Shown piece by piece: positions 50,145 through 62,325 of a stretch of DNA of 64,000 nt. Positions within the stretch are counted from its first letter, which is position 1. Every line of letters begins with the position of its first letter. Source of the DNA: Bradyrhizobium sp. WBOS07 (GTDB lineage Bacteria > Pseudomonadota > Alphaproteobacteria > Rhizobiales > Xanthobacteraceae); contig NZ_CP029008.1 of assembly GCF_024585165.1 (NCBI RefSeq), forward strand, positions 4,731,501-4,795,500, in the 5' to 3' direction. The notes under the pieces were generated by a model, which had not been told where the DNA came from, ran no database searches, and saw nothing but the letters and a program-made list of their open reading frames with translations. Position numbers and translations under genes: made by a program.

Positions 50145-51463
50145 AGACCGAATTTTCCCTGGCGCAGCTCGCCGACCCCGACATCGCCGAAGCCGACAAG
50201 ATCCTGCGCGCCTGCGTCCATTGCGGCTTCTGCACGGCAACCTGTCCGACCTATGTGCTGCTCGGTGACGAGCTCGATAGTCCGCGCGGGCGCATCTATC
50301 TGATCAAGGAGATGCTGGAGAAGGACCAGGCGCCGACCGCGGAGGTGGTCAAGCACGTCGACCGCTGCCTGTCGTGTCTGGCCTGCATGACGACCTGCCC
50401 CTCCGGCGTGAACTACATGCACCTCGTCGACCAGGCCCGGGTCAGGATCGAGCAGCGCTATCAGCGGCCCCTGACTGAGCGGCTGCTGCGCCGGGTGCTG
50501 GCCTTCGTCCTGCCGGACCCGCAGCGATTTCGCATCAGCATGGTGCTGGCACGGCTGGCCCGTCCGCTGGCCGTGTTCCTGCCGACGCCGCGCCCCTCGG
50601 CCACGCCCGGCTTGGTCCAGCGCCTCAAGGCGATGCTGGCGCTGGCCCCGCACCGGCTGCCGTCACCGGGACCTCTGCCGGGCAGCGTGTTCGCCGCGCT
50701 CGGCAAGAAGCGCGGCCGCGTCGCGCTGCTGCAGGGCTGCGCGCAGCAGGTGCTGGCGCCGCGCATCAACCAGGCCGCCATCAGCCTGCTCACCCGTCAC
50801 GGCATCGAGGTCGTCCTTGTCAAGGACGAGCAGTGTTGCGGGGCGCTGACCCATCATCTCGGCGACGACCGCGACGCCTTGGCCCGCGCCCGCGCCAATG
50901 TCACTGCCTGGCAGAAGGAAGCGGCAGGCGAGGGACTCGACGCCATCCTGGTGACGGCCTCCGGCTGCGGCACCGTGATCAAGGACTACGGCTATCTGCT
51001 GCGGGAAGACAAGGCGTTCGCTGCCGATGCGGCGAAGGTGTCTGCGCTCGCCAAGGACATCACCGAATATATTGCCGGCCTCGGACTCGAACCGACTGCG
51101 CGCCAGGACAACATCGTCGTCGCCTATCACTCCGCATGTTCGTTGCAGCACGGGCAGAAAATCACGGCCCTTCCGAAAGAATTGCTTTCCAAGAATGGAT
51201 TCGTGGTGAAAGATGTGCCGGAGAGCCATTTGTGTTGCGGTTCGGCGGGGACTTACAACATTCTCCAACCCGAGCTTGCGGGCCGGTTGCGCGATCGCAA
51301 GGTCGCCAACATCGCGAGCATCAAGCCGGACATGATTGCCGCGGGCAATATCGGCTGCATGGTGCAGATTGCCAGTGGCACGTCAGTTCCGGTCGTACAC
51401 ACGATTGAGCTTCTCGATTGGGCGACGGGCGGGTCGCGGCCGGCACTGAACGCGTCAGTTTGA
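50141..51463 (+). CDS. glcF: Glycolate oxidase iron-sulfur subunit GlcF
   Basis: A 440-aa Fe-S subunit. Two 4Fe-4S motifs near the N-terminus (CVHCGFCTATCP and CLSCLACMTTCP) and two CCG domains in the C-terminal half (EQCCGALTHHLGD; SHLCCGSAGTYNI). It transfers electrons from GlcDE flavins to the membrane. ATG 50141 overlaps the glcE stop. The next gene (histone-like) starts 83 bases later and may be read from the same transcript. Confidence 0.95.
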   Translation: MKTEFSLAQLADPDIAEADKILRACVHCGFCTATCPTYVLLGDELDSPRGRIYLIKEMLEKDQAPTAEVVKHVDRCLSCLACMTTCPSGVNYMHLVDQARVRIEQRYQRPLTERLLRRVLAFVLPDPQRFRISMVLARLARPLAVFLPTPRPSATPGLVQRLKAMLALAPHRLPSPGPLPGSVFAALGKKRGRVALLQGCAQQVLAPRINQAAISLLTRHGIEVVLVKDEQCCGALTHHLGDDRDALARARANVTAWQKEAAGEGLDAILVTASGCGTVIKDYGYLLREDKAFAADAAKVSALAKDITEYIAGLGLEPTARQDNIVVAYHSACSLQHGQKITALPKELLSKNGFVVKDVPESHLCCGSAGTYNILQPELAGRLRDRKVANIASIKPDMIAAGNIGCMVQIASGTSVPVVHTIELLDWATGGSRPALNASV

Positions 51464-51546
51464 GCTTTCAGAGCCTGAACTTTCCTCCCGAGGTGACGAC
51501 TGAAGACGCCCGATCACCATTGTTCGGCGGCAACAGGAGGACCACG

Positions 51547-51954
51547 ATGGCGAAAGCGAAGAAGAAGAAAAGCAAGAAGGCCAAAAAGGCCAAGAAGGTT
51601 GTAGCGGCGAAGAAGTCCGCCAGGAAGGCAACCAAGAAGTCCGCGAAGAAGTCGGCCAAGAAGTCTACCAAGAAGTCTACCAAGAAATCTGCCAAGAAAT
51701 CGAAGAAGGCCGCTCCCAGGAAGGCCGGGAAGAAGGCTGCGAAGACGTCGGCCAAGAAGGCTGTGAAGAAGGCCGCCAAGAAGGCTGCACCGAAGAAAGC
51801 CGCGAAGAAAGCGGCACCGAAGAAGGCGAAGGCAGCTCCCGCGCCGAAGCCGTCAGCACCGCCGGCCGCTCCGGCTCCCGAGCCGGCAGCGGAGACGAGT
51901 TGGGCGATGCCTTCGTCTTCTGCGGAAGCGGCGCCGGCCGAGGAGCAACGCTAG
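51547..51954 (+). CDS. Lysine-rich histone H1-like protein
   Basis: A 135-aa extremely basic, low-complexity protein: nearly the whole first 100 residues are Lys/Ala/Ser in KKSAKKS- and KKAAPKKA-type repeats, followed by a Pro/Ala-rich neutral to acidic tail (APAPEPAAETS). Such proteins bind DNA non-specifically and compact or organise the nucleoid, as do HC1-like and eukaryotic H1-tail-like proteins. AGGAGG lies 6 bases before ATG 51547. The repeated AAGAAG/AAGTC codons make the gene prone to length change. A terminator follows at 51983-52013. Confidence 0.88.
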   Translation: MAKAKKKKSKKAKKAKKVVAAKKSARKATKKSAKKSAKKSTKKSTKKSAKKSKKAAPRKAGKKAAKTSAKKAVKKAAKKAAPKKAAKKAAPKKAKAAPAPKPSAPPAAPAPEPAAETSWAMPSSSAEAAPAEEQR

Positions 51955-52338
51955 AGCACGATCCGGACAAGTGCTGCCAATGAAGGCCGCTGCGGTGACG
52001 CTGCGGCCTTTTTGCATCGCGACCAGCATCTCCGGCAAGGCGTTCTCCTCTGGGGCGGCTGATTCGTAGCCGGATTGTCACGCTGGCCGCCTTCTCCGTA
52101 CTTGCACGGGCTGCTCGGTGCACCTTGCAATGCAAATGATGTGATCAAGAAGACACACAGGCCGACAACCTTTCGTGGAATCGTCAAAACGCCCAAAAAG
52201 GCGGCAGATGCCCGTGATTTTTGCTTCACGGGCCCCGTCCCACCATCCAGATTGTCGCAGTAACGTGATTTTGCACACAGGTCGTTCGCCGGGGGGCTTC
52301 CGGGATCCGACTGCGTAGAACTGGCGATGGGGATCGAA
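51955..52338. other. Gap between histone-like gene and porin gene
   Basis: 384 bases without a supported gene. It starts with the terminator (51983-52013) and should carry the promoter of the outer-membrane protein gene in its AT-richer middle (about 52110-52290). No other structure noted. Confidence 0.5.
51983..52013 (+). terminator. Intrinsic terminator after the histone-like gene
   Basis: Stem AAGGCCGC (51983-51990) / GCGGCCTT (52003-52010), loop of 12, then a TTTTT run (52009-52013). Good intrinsic form. Confidence 0.75.
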
Positions 52339-53334
52339 ATGAAGAAAGTGGCTTTGTTAGCAACGGCGCTGGCATTGGTGACGACGGGTTCGGCTTTCGC
52401 GGCGGACATGCACGTGAAGGCGCTGAGGGCCCCGCCGCCGCCGGCCTTCGATCCGTGGGATATCGCCTTCGGCGGCGCGATCATGAGCAACTACGTCTTC
52501 CGCGGTATCACGCAGTCGAACAACAAGCCGTCGGTCGCCGCGTATTTCGAGCCGCGCTACAACGTCACCAAGGACCTCCAGCTCTATATCGGCGTTGCCG
52601 GTGAGAGCATCTCCTTCCCGAACCGCGCCGCGGCCGAAATCGACATCTACGGCGGTATCCGCCCGACCTTCGGCGCCTTCGCCTTCGACATCGGCGTCTG
52701 GGGTTACCTCTATCCCGGCGGGACCTGCTATTACGGTGGCACCGGCGTTGATAATATCGGAGTCTTCCACGGCGCCGAGTGCGCCGCGAACGCCTTGCCG
52801 AATGGCAACGTGATGAAGAGGGACGTCAGCTTCTTCGAAGTCTACGGCAAGATGCTCTACACGGTGAACGACAATTGGGCGTTCGGCATCAACGAGTACT
52901 ACTCGCCGAACTTCCTCAACACCGGCGCCTGGGGCAACTACACCTCGATCACGGGCAAGTGGACGGCGCCGAGCGCGACCTTCGGTGCGAGCGGTGTCGG
53001 CATGTATGTGTCGGGCGAATTCGGCCGTCAGTGGTTCGGCACCTCCGACAGCTTCTACGGCGTCCCGGCCTTCCCGAACGGCATCAAGTACGCCGACTAC
53101 AACACCTGGAACATCGGTGTCGGCTTCACTTACAAGGTGATGACGCTGGACCTGCGTTACTCCGACACCGACTTGAGCAAGGGTGACTGTAACGCCTTCA
53201 CCAGCGACTTCACCGCCGGCGGCACGACCAACGTGACCCCGATCAATCCGACCGGCGTCGGCTCCAAGTGGTGCGGCGCGACCGGCATTGCCAAGCTCTC
53301 GTTCGACCTGACGGCGATGACCAACCTGAAGTAA
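52339..53334 (+). CDS. TorF-family putative outer-membrane porin
   Basis: A 331-aa outer-membrane beta-barrel protein. The signal peptide MKKVALLATALALVTTGSAF is cleaved near AFAA, then PWDIAFGGAIMSNYVFRGITQSNNKPS, the hallmark of TorF/gcw_chp porin-like proteins, followed by alternating aromatic beta strands (LQLYIGVAGESISFP; FDIGVWGYLYPGG; LDLRYSDTDLS), ending in strand-like sequence. Four Cys are unusual for a porin. Start: ATG 52339 gives a compact signal peptide; an ATG at 52327 adds four residues. Solute not known. A strong terminator follows. Confidence 0.87.
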   Translation: MKKVALLATALALVTTGSAFAADMHVKALRAPPPPAFDPWDIAFGGAIMSNYVFRGITQSNNKPSVAAYFEPRYNVTKDLQLYIGVAGESISFPNRAAAEIDIYGGIRPTFGAFAFDIGVWGYLYPGGTCYYGGTGVDNIGVFHGAECAANALPNGNVMKRDVSFFEVYGKMLYTVNDNWAFGINEYYSPNFLNTGAWGNYTSITGKWTAPSATFGASGVGMYVSGEFGRQWFGTSDSFYGVPAFPNGIKYADYNTWNIGVGFTYKVMTLDLRYSDTDLSKGDCNAFTSDFTAGGTTNVTPINPTGVGSKWCGATGIAKLSFDLTAMTNLK

Positions 53335-53359
53335 GTTTCTTCCCGGAACGACTTAGCGA

Positions 53360-53387
53360 GGGCGGCAGGGCAACCTGCCGCCCTTTT
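53360..53387 (+). terminator. Intrinsic terminator after the porin gene
   Basis: Perfect 10-bp stem GGGCGGCAGG / CCTGCCGCCC, GCAA tetraloop, then TTTT. Strong intrinsic form. Confidence 0.85.
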
Positions 53388-53500
53388 GCTTTGAGGGCCT
53401 GAGACAACGCGAGGCGCCAAACGCGAGGGGCGCCGGAGGCTGCCGGGGTCCGCTCGCAACGACGGACGCCGGAGCGAGCTGCTCCCTTTCCGGCCGGCCC

Positions 53501-55258
53501 TCAGCGCGCCGTGGTCGGCTCCGGCGCCGCCTGGCCGCGCGTCCCGAGCACGTGGATATCGCCGTCCGGCACCAGCGCCACCTTGCGGGTATGGAAGGCG
53601 TCCAGCGTCGAGCGGTGGCCGATCGAGACGATGGTGGCCTGTGGCAGCTTCTCCGTCAGCAGCCGGTAGAGCCGGTCCTCGGACGGCTCGTCCAGCGATG
53701 CGGTCGCCTCGTCGAGGAAGAGATAATCGGGCACGTGCAGCAACGCGCGGGCAAGGCCGAGGCGCTGCTGCTCGCCCAGCGACAATGTCCGGTTCCAGTG
53801 CGCGTCCTCGTCGAGCCGGTCCGCCAGGCGCGGCATGCCGACCGCAACCAGGGCATCGCGGATCTTCTCGGGCGGGATCGAGCCACGCTCGGCCGGGTAG
53901 ATGACGGCGTCGCCGAGCGGGCCGATCGGGAAATACGGCCGCTGCGGCAGCATCATCAGCTTCGCCTTCTCAGGGATCGCGATCGTGCCGGTGCCGAACG
54001 GCCAGATGCCGGCCATGGCCCGGAACAATGTCGATTTGCCGGAGCCAGACGCGCCGGTCACCAGCACGCGCTCCGACGGCTGGATCGTGAAGGCGCCGGC
54101 TGCGACCAGAGGCGCGCCGTTCGGCAGTTTGACGAGCAATTGCTCGAGCGTGATGGCCTCGGCCCTCGATGGCACGACGTCGATCGCCGGTTCGAGCGTC
54201 GCGCCGCGGGCGGCGGCGCTGACCGACATCTCGAAGCCGTCGAGGCGGGCGATCACGGCGCGCCACTCGGCGAGCGAGCGGTAGGCCGTGACGAAGAACG
54301 ACAGCGCGTCCTGCACGCTGCCGAACGCCGAGCCGGTTTGCATCATGTCGCCGAGCTGGATGCGCTTGGCGAAATAGGCAGGCGCCACCACCACATAGGG
54401 AAACAGCGTCGCGGCCTGGCCGTAGCTGGCCGTGAACGCGGTCAGCCGCTTGGTCCGGCTCATGATCTCGTACCAATTGCCGATGACGAAGCCGAAGCGT
54501 TGCAGCAGCCGCCCCCGCTCGGCGTTCTCGCCCTTCAACAGGGCGATCTGCTCGGAATTCTCGCGCACGCGGATCAGGTTGAAGCGAAAATCGGCCTCGA
54601 AGCGCTGCTGCTCGAAATTCAGGTTGATGAGGGGGGCACCGATCCAATGCGTCAGCGCGGTGCCCGCGATCGCGTAGGCCACCGCGCACCAGACCAGAAA
54701 ACCGGGGACGACGATGTCGGTGCCGTAAATGTACAAGGGCGCCTTGTAGGACAGGCCCCAGAGGATGACGATGAACGAGGCCAGCGTCACGATGGAGGAC
54801 AACAGGCCGAGGCCGATGCTCAGCGTCTGTTCGACGAAGGTCTTGACGTCCTCGGTGATGCGCTGGTCGGGGTTGTCGGCGGCGTCGCCCTTGAGCTGCA
54901 TGCGGTAATGCGTGGCGCCGTCGAGCCATTCGCCGAGATAATGTCGCGTCAGCCATTGCCGCCAGCGGATCTGCAGCCATTGGTTCAGGTAGAGCTTGTA
55001 GACGGCCAGCGCGACGAAGGTGAAGGCAAGGCCCAGGAAGATCCAGACCTCCTTGACGAACTCGGGCAGATCGTAGGCCTGCAGCGCGCTGTAAAACCGG
55101 TTCTGCCATTGATTGAGCAGCACGTTGATCGCGACCAGCACCAGCTCCATCGCGACGATGACGGCGAGCAGGCCGCGGCCGGCCCATTTGTCCTCCGACC
55201 GGAAATAGGGAGCGGCGATTCGCCAAACGATCGCGAGCGTGGCGCTGATGTTCTTCAC
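53501..55258 (-). CDS. BacA/SbmA-like ABC transporter with fused ATPase (YddA/BclA type)
   Basis: A 585-aa inner-membrane exporter/importer. The N-terminal SbmA_BacA membrane domain (about residues 1-330; LLAVIVAMELVLVAINVLLN, then the WRQWLTRHYLGEWL block shared with BacA) is fused to an ABC ATPase (about 370-570) with Walker A TGASGSGKST, the signature LSLGEQQR and Walker B DYLFLDEATASLD. This layout equals YddA and the rhizobial BclA, which lets bradyrhizobia tolerate host NCR peptides; BacA proper lacks the ATPase. GTG start at 55258 with GAGGAG upstream. Whether this copy is the NCR-peptide one or a paralogue cannot be told here. Confidence 0.9.
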   Translation of the reverse strand: MKNISATLAIVWRIAAPYFRSEDKWAGRGLLAVIVAMELVLVAINVLLNQWQNRFYSALQAYDLPEFVKEVWIFLGLAFTFVALAVYKLYLNQWLQIRWRQWLTRHYLGEWLDGATHYRMQLKGDAADNPDQRITEDVKTFVEQTLSIGLGLLSSIVTLASFIVILWGLSYKAPLYIYGTDIVVPGFLVWCAVAYAIAGTALTHWIGAPLINLNFEQQRFEADFRFNLIRVRENSEQIALLKGENAERGRLLQRFGFVIGNWYEIMSRTKRLTAFTASYGQAATLFPYVVVAPAYFAKRIQLGDMMQTGSAFGSVQDALSFFVTAYRSLAEWRAVIARLDGFEMSVSAAARGATLEPAIDVVPSRAEAITLEQLLVKLPNGAPLVAAGAFTIQPSERVLVTGASGSGKSTLFRAMAGIWPFGTGTIAIPEKAKLMMLPQRPYFPIGPLGDAVIYPAERGSIPPEKIRDALVAVGMPRLADRLDEDAHWNRTLSLGEQQRLGLARALLHVPDYLFLDEATASLDEPSEDRLYRLLTEKLPQATIVSIGHRSTLDAFHTRKVALVPDGDIHVLGTRGQAAPEPTTAR

Positions 55259-55569
55259 AGAGCGGGGTCTCCTCGGGGAATGTGGACAAATGGCCGGAGC
55301 CAAGGACTTGAAACCATGGCGGAAAGCGGCGCGCCTAGACTAAAGTCGCAGGTTCTGCAATTTGCGTTGTCTTGTCGCACCCCGCAACCCTAGCATGGCC
55401 TTCGACGGCGCGGGCCAGAGGCGCTCGGGGATTTCGCGACCTTGTGAGCGGACGGGAACCGCTGCATTCGCGAGGCATTCGCCTCCAGCGCGGGTGTATC
55501 GCTTCGAACATCAAGCAGGATCGGCTCTCCACGCGGGCCGCCTGTCGCAACATGCGTGGGGAGAAGACC

Positions 55570-57234
<1,665 letters not shown>

Positions 57235-57259
57235 CCGGCCACGTCCGGCTTTCGACGCA

Positions 57260-57293
57260 GATCCCCGCGAGGTTCGTCCTCGCGGGGATCTTT
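57260..57293 (+). terminator. Intrinsic terminator after the LctP gene
   Basis: Perfect 13-bp stem GATCCCCGCGAGG / CCTCGCGGGGATC with a TTCGT loop, then TTT. 25 bases past the stop. Confidence 0.8.
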
Positions 57294-57373
57294 GCATCCG
57301 GATTGCACGAACCTTCTCAATGGCGCCGCCGTCTTATAGAAGGTGCGGCAAATCAGGTCGGACGAGAGGTCTC

Positions 57374-57772
57374 ATGGTTGGGTTCAGGCGGTTGGTGTGT
57401 GCGGCGGTTGCCATGCTCGCGATGTCCACGCCCGCGCGTGCCGAGGACGGTTTTCCGTTCGGCAGCGAGATGACGCTGGAAGCGTTGCCGCAAGCGGGCT
57501 CCAAGCGGATTCCGAACATCGAGATCGGCGACCACGGCGAGGTCGTGCTGGAGCTCTGGTGCAAGGGCGGCAAGGGCCAGTTCTCGGTCGCCGGCAATAC
57601 CGTGATCTTCGTTCCCGGACAGATCCAGGATCGCTCCTGCCCGCCGGCAAGAGCCCAGGCCGACGACGAGCTCGTCGCAGCGCTCTCCAGCGTAGAGACC
57701 TGGAAGCGCCAAGGCGATGTGCTGACCCTGATCGGCCCCAAGCCGCTGCGCTTCCGTACGACGGGGAATTAG
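57374..57772 (+). CDS. Exported META-domain-like protein
   Basis: A 132-aa periplasmic protein. Signal peptide with LVCAAVAMLAMSTPARA, mature part of about 110 aa whose pattern (LELWCKGGKGQFSVAGNTVIF, then LSSVETWKRQGDVLTLIG) resembles the META/HslJ fold, linked in other bacteria to heat or drug resistance. Two Cys may pair. ATG 57374 with GAGAGG upstream. The family call is tentative, function unknown. Confidence 0.7.
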   Translation: MVGFRRLVCAAVAMLAMSTPARAEDGFPFGSEMTLEALPQAGSKRIPNIEIGDHGEVVLELWCKGGKGQFSVAGNTVIFVPGQIQDRSCPPARAQADDELVAALSSVETWKRQGDVLTLIGPKPLRFRTTGN

Positions 57773-57779
57773 AGTTCTC

Positions 57780-57904
57780 GTGTCCCGGACAAGGCGCGTC
57801 GCGCAAGCGATGCGCCGCAGAGCCGGGACCCAGTTCTTCATCCGTGACTTCGCTCGTGGACTCTGGGCCCCGGCTCGCAGCGCTCGCGCTGCGTCCGGGG
57901 CACG
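57780..57904. repeat. Dispersed palindromic repeat, 'CGTGTCCCGGAC' type
   Basis: Outer arms of 12 bp at 57780-57791 and 57893-57904 with one mismatch; inner parts such as GAGCCGGGACCCAG and CTGGGCCCCGGCTC pair with one mismatch. Lies between convergent genes. Confidence 0.7.
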
Positions 57905-57914
57905 ATAGCGCCGC

Positions 57915-59138
57915 TTACTTCCACACCGACTGGTCGGCGTCCCAGCGCTGGCCCTTCAGCTCCTTGGCGAGCGCCTCGATCGAGCCGTTGTCGTCGGGCA
58001 GATCGCCTTCCTCGTCCAGGCTCGCATCATCGGAGAGCTTGAGCTTAGGCCCGCTGCTCTCGTCGGCCGTCGTCGTCGCGGGGCTGCCGATCCAGAGCAT
58101 GAGCTTGTCGGTGGTGCCCGGCTTGTCCGGCGAAACGAGCCCGGCGACCTCGATCGTGTCGGTCAGCTCGAGCGCCGGAAAATCCTGGTTCGGCCGCTTG
58201 AAGACCAGCATGAGCTTGCCCGTGGCGGAGTTGAAGCTCTGCGAGACCGGCTTTGCCGCCAGTGTCCGGCTCAAGACGTTCGAGACGGCCGCCGCCAGCT
58301 TGGTGCGGTTGATCCTGTCGCCCTCGCGCCAGTCGGCCGCGGGAAAGCGGATGGTGCGGTCCATCTCGGTCATGCCGGCGGTCCAGCCTGCGGCCGTGAC
58401 GCCGGGCATCGCCTTGAACTTCGCCAGCAGCGCGGCGGCGCGCTCGGGATCGACCGACATGTTGAGGGTCTGCTCGCCCGCGCGCAGCGCGTCGCAGCCG
58501 ACATTGAGGCTGGCCAGCGTCACCTCGACCTCCTGGCCCTTCAGGCTCTTCAGGAAGTCGGTCGCGGCCTCGAGCTTGACCTTGACCGCGATCGCCTCCG
58601 GCGAAACGTCGGTGAAATCCTTCGGCTGCGGCGTGATGCCGTCGTCGGAGGTCTGGTTCTCCAGGAATTCCCTCTCGCTGAGATCGGAATTGTCGGGCGA
58701 TGTGACCTCGGTCACCGCCTGGCCGATGCTGATCTGGCCGCGAAACTCGAAGGTGTCTCCGCTCTGCTTGCGCAGCAGCTTGACGCTGACGGGCGCCTTC
58801 TCATTGACGCTCTGCGTGGTTCCGGTCAGCGTCTGGCCCGCGACCTGGAGATTGACGACGAAGCGGTCCTTGCGGTCGGAATTCTTCGCGATCGGGTAAC
58901 AGACGTCGAGCACGGCCGCGGTGACCGTCTTGCCCTGGCGCGTCTCCTTCAGGATCACGTCGGCATTGCCGTCCATCAACCCGTCGAGGGAGGTGAAATA
59001 GCGCGTCTCCACGCCGCCGGGCGCCGTGGCCTTGGGCGAAAGCTTCATCTGGGCGGAAGCGACCTCAGGCGCAGCCGCAAGCAGGGCCGCCAGCAGAGCC
59101 GTCAGGACAATCGTCAGACAAACCGGAAGCGCGCGCAT
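57915..59138 (-). CDS. Exported protein of unknown function (407 aa)
   Basis: Signal peptide LPVCLTIVLTALLAALLAAA with cleavage near VASAQ. The mature protein (about 378 aa) has no membrane segment, mixed alpha/beta composition, two Cys in separate regions (LDVCYPI; NVGCDAL) and an acidic C-terminal stretch (SDDASLDEEGDLPDDN). No catalytic motif or known domain is visible. It stands alone downstream of, and on the same strand as, groESL, but the groEL terminator separates them. Function unknown; not forced into a family. Confidence 0.75.
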   Translation of the reverse strand: MRALPVCLTIVLTALLAALLAAAPEVASAQMKLSPKATAPGGVETRYFTSLDGLMDGNADVILKETRQGKTVTAAVLDVCYPIAKNSDRKDRFVVNLQVAGQTLTGTTQSVNEKAPVSVKLLRKQSGDTFEFRGQISIGQAVTEVTSPDNSDLSEREFLENQTSDDGITPQPKDFTDVSPEAIAVKVKLEAATDFLKSLKGQEVEVTLASLNVGCDALRAGEQTLNMSVDPERAAALLAKFKAMPGVTAAGWTAGMTEMDRTIRFPAADWREGDRINRTKLAAAVSNVLSRTLAAKPVSQSFNSATGKLMLVFKRPNQDFPALELTDTIEVAGLVSPDKPGTTDKLMLWIGSPATTTADESSGPKLKLSDDASLDEEGDLPDDNGSIEALAKELKGQRWDADQSVWK

Positions 59139-59230
59139 CGCGAAAATCCCTGATCAAGAATCGGCGCGTCACCGTAGTGGGTTTTGGCCGTCGGTTGAAT
59201 CGGAAAGCTGAAGGCAGGATCGGCAAAAAA

Positions 59231-59254
59231 GAAGGCCGCCCGGAGGCGGCCTTC
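59231..59254 (-). terminator. Intrinsic terminator of groESL
   Basis: Perfect 10-bp stem GAAGGCCGCC / GGCGGCCTTC, CGGA loop; on the minus strand it is followed by TTTTTT (59225-59230). 26 bases past the groEL stop. Confidence 0.88.
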
Positions 59255-59279
59255 ACAACACTGTAATGGAAGGACGGAG

Positions 59280-60980
<1,701 letters not shown>

Positions 60981-61058
60981 TCAAACCCGGCGGAATGATG
61001 GATGCCCGGATCGCGTTGACCCGGGCACGACATTCAGCGGCTGTTCAGGCGGATGGCC

Positions 61059-61355
61059 TTAGGCCAGCACGCCCATGATGTCCGACTCCTTCATGATCAG
61101 GAGCTCTTCGTTGTCGATCTTGACCTCGGTGCCCGACCACTTGCCGAACAGCACGCGGTCGCCGACCTTGAGGTCGATCGGGGTCAGCTTGCCGGTCTCG
61201 TCGCGGCCGCCCGGGCCGACGGCGACGACCTCGCCCTGGGACGGCTTTTCCTTGGCGGTGTCCGGAATGATGATGCCGCCCTTGGTCTTTTCCTCGGCGT
61301 CGATACGTTTGACCACGACACGGTCATGCAGCGGACGAAATTTGGATTTAGCCAT
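61059..61355 (-). CDS. groS: Co-chaperonin GroES
   Basis: The 10-kDa co-chaperonin, 98 aa, capping Gro[24 protein letters not shown] (with the mobile-loop sequence [10 protein letters not shown]), [15 protein letters not shown] and the closing ESDIMGVLA are all standard. First gene of the groES-groEL operon; the promoter and CIRCE element lie about 95-160 bases upstream. Confidence 0.98.
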   Translation of the reverse strand: MAKSKFRPLHDRVVVKRIDAEEKTKGGIIIPDTAKEKPSQGEVVAVGPGGRDETGKLTPIDLKVGDRVLFGKWSGTEVKIDNEELLIMKESDIMGVLA

Positions 61356-61448
61356 GACGTTTCCCTTTGGAGGCTCGCTTCGGAAGTAGTGGAAGTGGGT
61401 GCGGCGGCGCTTCCGTCCATCCCCTATCCCGAAGATCGAACGGCGCGC

Positions 61449-61475
61449 TTAGCAATCGGGCTTTCCGAGTGCTAA
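61449..61475. promoter_or_regulatory. CIRCE element (HrcA operator) of groESL
   Basis: TTAGCAATC-N9-GAGTGCTAA: 17 of 18 positions fit the CIRCE consensus TTAGCACTC-N9-GAGTGCTAA; one arm has an A for C. It lies just downstream of the -10, so HrcA binding would block transcription at normal temperature. Confidence 0.9.
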
Positions 61476-61486
61476 TAGTGGGCTCG

Positions 61487-61515
61487 GAAATATGGCTTGG
61501 CCGCGATCCTGTCAA
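61487..61515 (-). promoter_or_regulatory. Sigma-70-type promoter of groESL
   Basis: On the minus strand a perfect -35 TTGACA (61510-61515) and a -10 TATTTC (61487-61492) with a 17-base spacer, directly upstream of the CIRCE element. No heat-shock sigma-32 pattern was needed to explain it. Confidence 0.7.
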
Positions 61516-61671
61516 GCAAAGGTGGTTAAGCGATTGGTGAGGCGGATATAGGATGGTGGCATTGGAAACTTGTTCGGGGCGCCGACCTGTCAAAGGACGT
61601 CATTGCTCCGGCAGCTTTTTTGCGCTTGGCTGCAGGAGGGGTGCGGCCATGGTCTTGCTCGGGGGAATGCC

Positions 61672-62193
61672 ATGATCAGTTCAGCTCACGCGCGCGCGGT
61701 TGCCAATCTGGCGGCCGCCTCTTGTCTGGCGCTGTTGCTGGGCGCCTGTGGCGGCGGTTTGAGCCTGCCGTCCTTCTCGTCGTCCCCGCCGCCGCCCGAA
61801 GCGGAGCCGGGCGTCGCCCCGGAAATGCCTGCGACCATTCGCGCCGACGAGATCGTGGGCCGCTGGGGTCTGGCCTCGTTCCAGAACCCGGCCGACCGCG
61901 CCCGCACCGAGGCGGCCGCCCGGGCCCAGTGCAAGAATCCCTACGTGATCACCGCTGGTTCCTCCGGCGGCGTGATCATGCATCTGGCCGACCAGGCGAC
62001 TCCCCAGGAGCTGCGGCTGAAGGGCTCGCCGAGCGGCAAGAACTACATCGGACCGGCGGGGCCGACCCCGGGCGACCAGGACCGCGAAATCATCTCCTTC
62101 GACGGCCGCGTCCTGATCACCCGCTTCATCGACAAGGACGCCGCCACCCGTTACGGCAACATGGTCTACGTCCGCTGCGCACCGAGGGCGTAG
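61672..62193 (+). CDS. Lipoprotein of unknown function (AprI/Inh-like impression)
   Basis: A 173-aa predicted lipoprotein: signal ending LALLLGAC (lipobox, Cys about residue 26), a Ser/Pro-rich linker (SLPSFSSSPPPPEAEP), then a domain starting IVGRWGLASFQNPADR, which resembles the beta-barrel start of AprI/Inh-type or similar small lipoproteins; two Cys (AQCKNP, VRCAPR) may pair. GGGGGA lies before ATG 61672. Function unknown. Divergent from groESL. Confidence 0.72.
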   Translation: MISSAHARAVANLAAASCLALLLGACGGGLSLPSFSSSPPPPEAEPGVAPEMPATIRADEIVGRWGLASFQNPADRARTEAAARAQCKNPYVITAGSSGGVIMHLADQATPQELRLKGSPSGKNYIGPAGPTPGDQDREIISFDGRVLITRFIDKDAATRYGNMVYVRCAPRA

Positions 62194-62205
62194 TCACCTC
62201 ACTTT

Positions 62206-62306
62206 GTCATGCCCGCGCAGGCGGGCATCCAGTACGCCGCGGCTTCTCGGCTCGAGCCTCGCTGTCTCTGGAATACTGGATCGTCCGCCTTCGCGGACGA
62301 TGACAG
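62206..62306. repeat. Dispersed palindromic repeat, 'GTCATGCCCGC' type
   Basis: GTCATGCCCGCGCAGGCGGGCATCCAGTA at the left (as two hairpin arms) pairs in part with TACTGGATCGTCCGC...GCGGACGATGAC at the right: ATCCAGTA (62227-62234) with TACTGGAT (62274-62281), and CGTCCGC (62282-62288) with GCGGACG (62293-62299). Confidence 0.65.
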
Positions 62307-62325
62307 CGGAGTGTATGGCCAAAAG

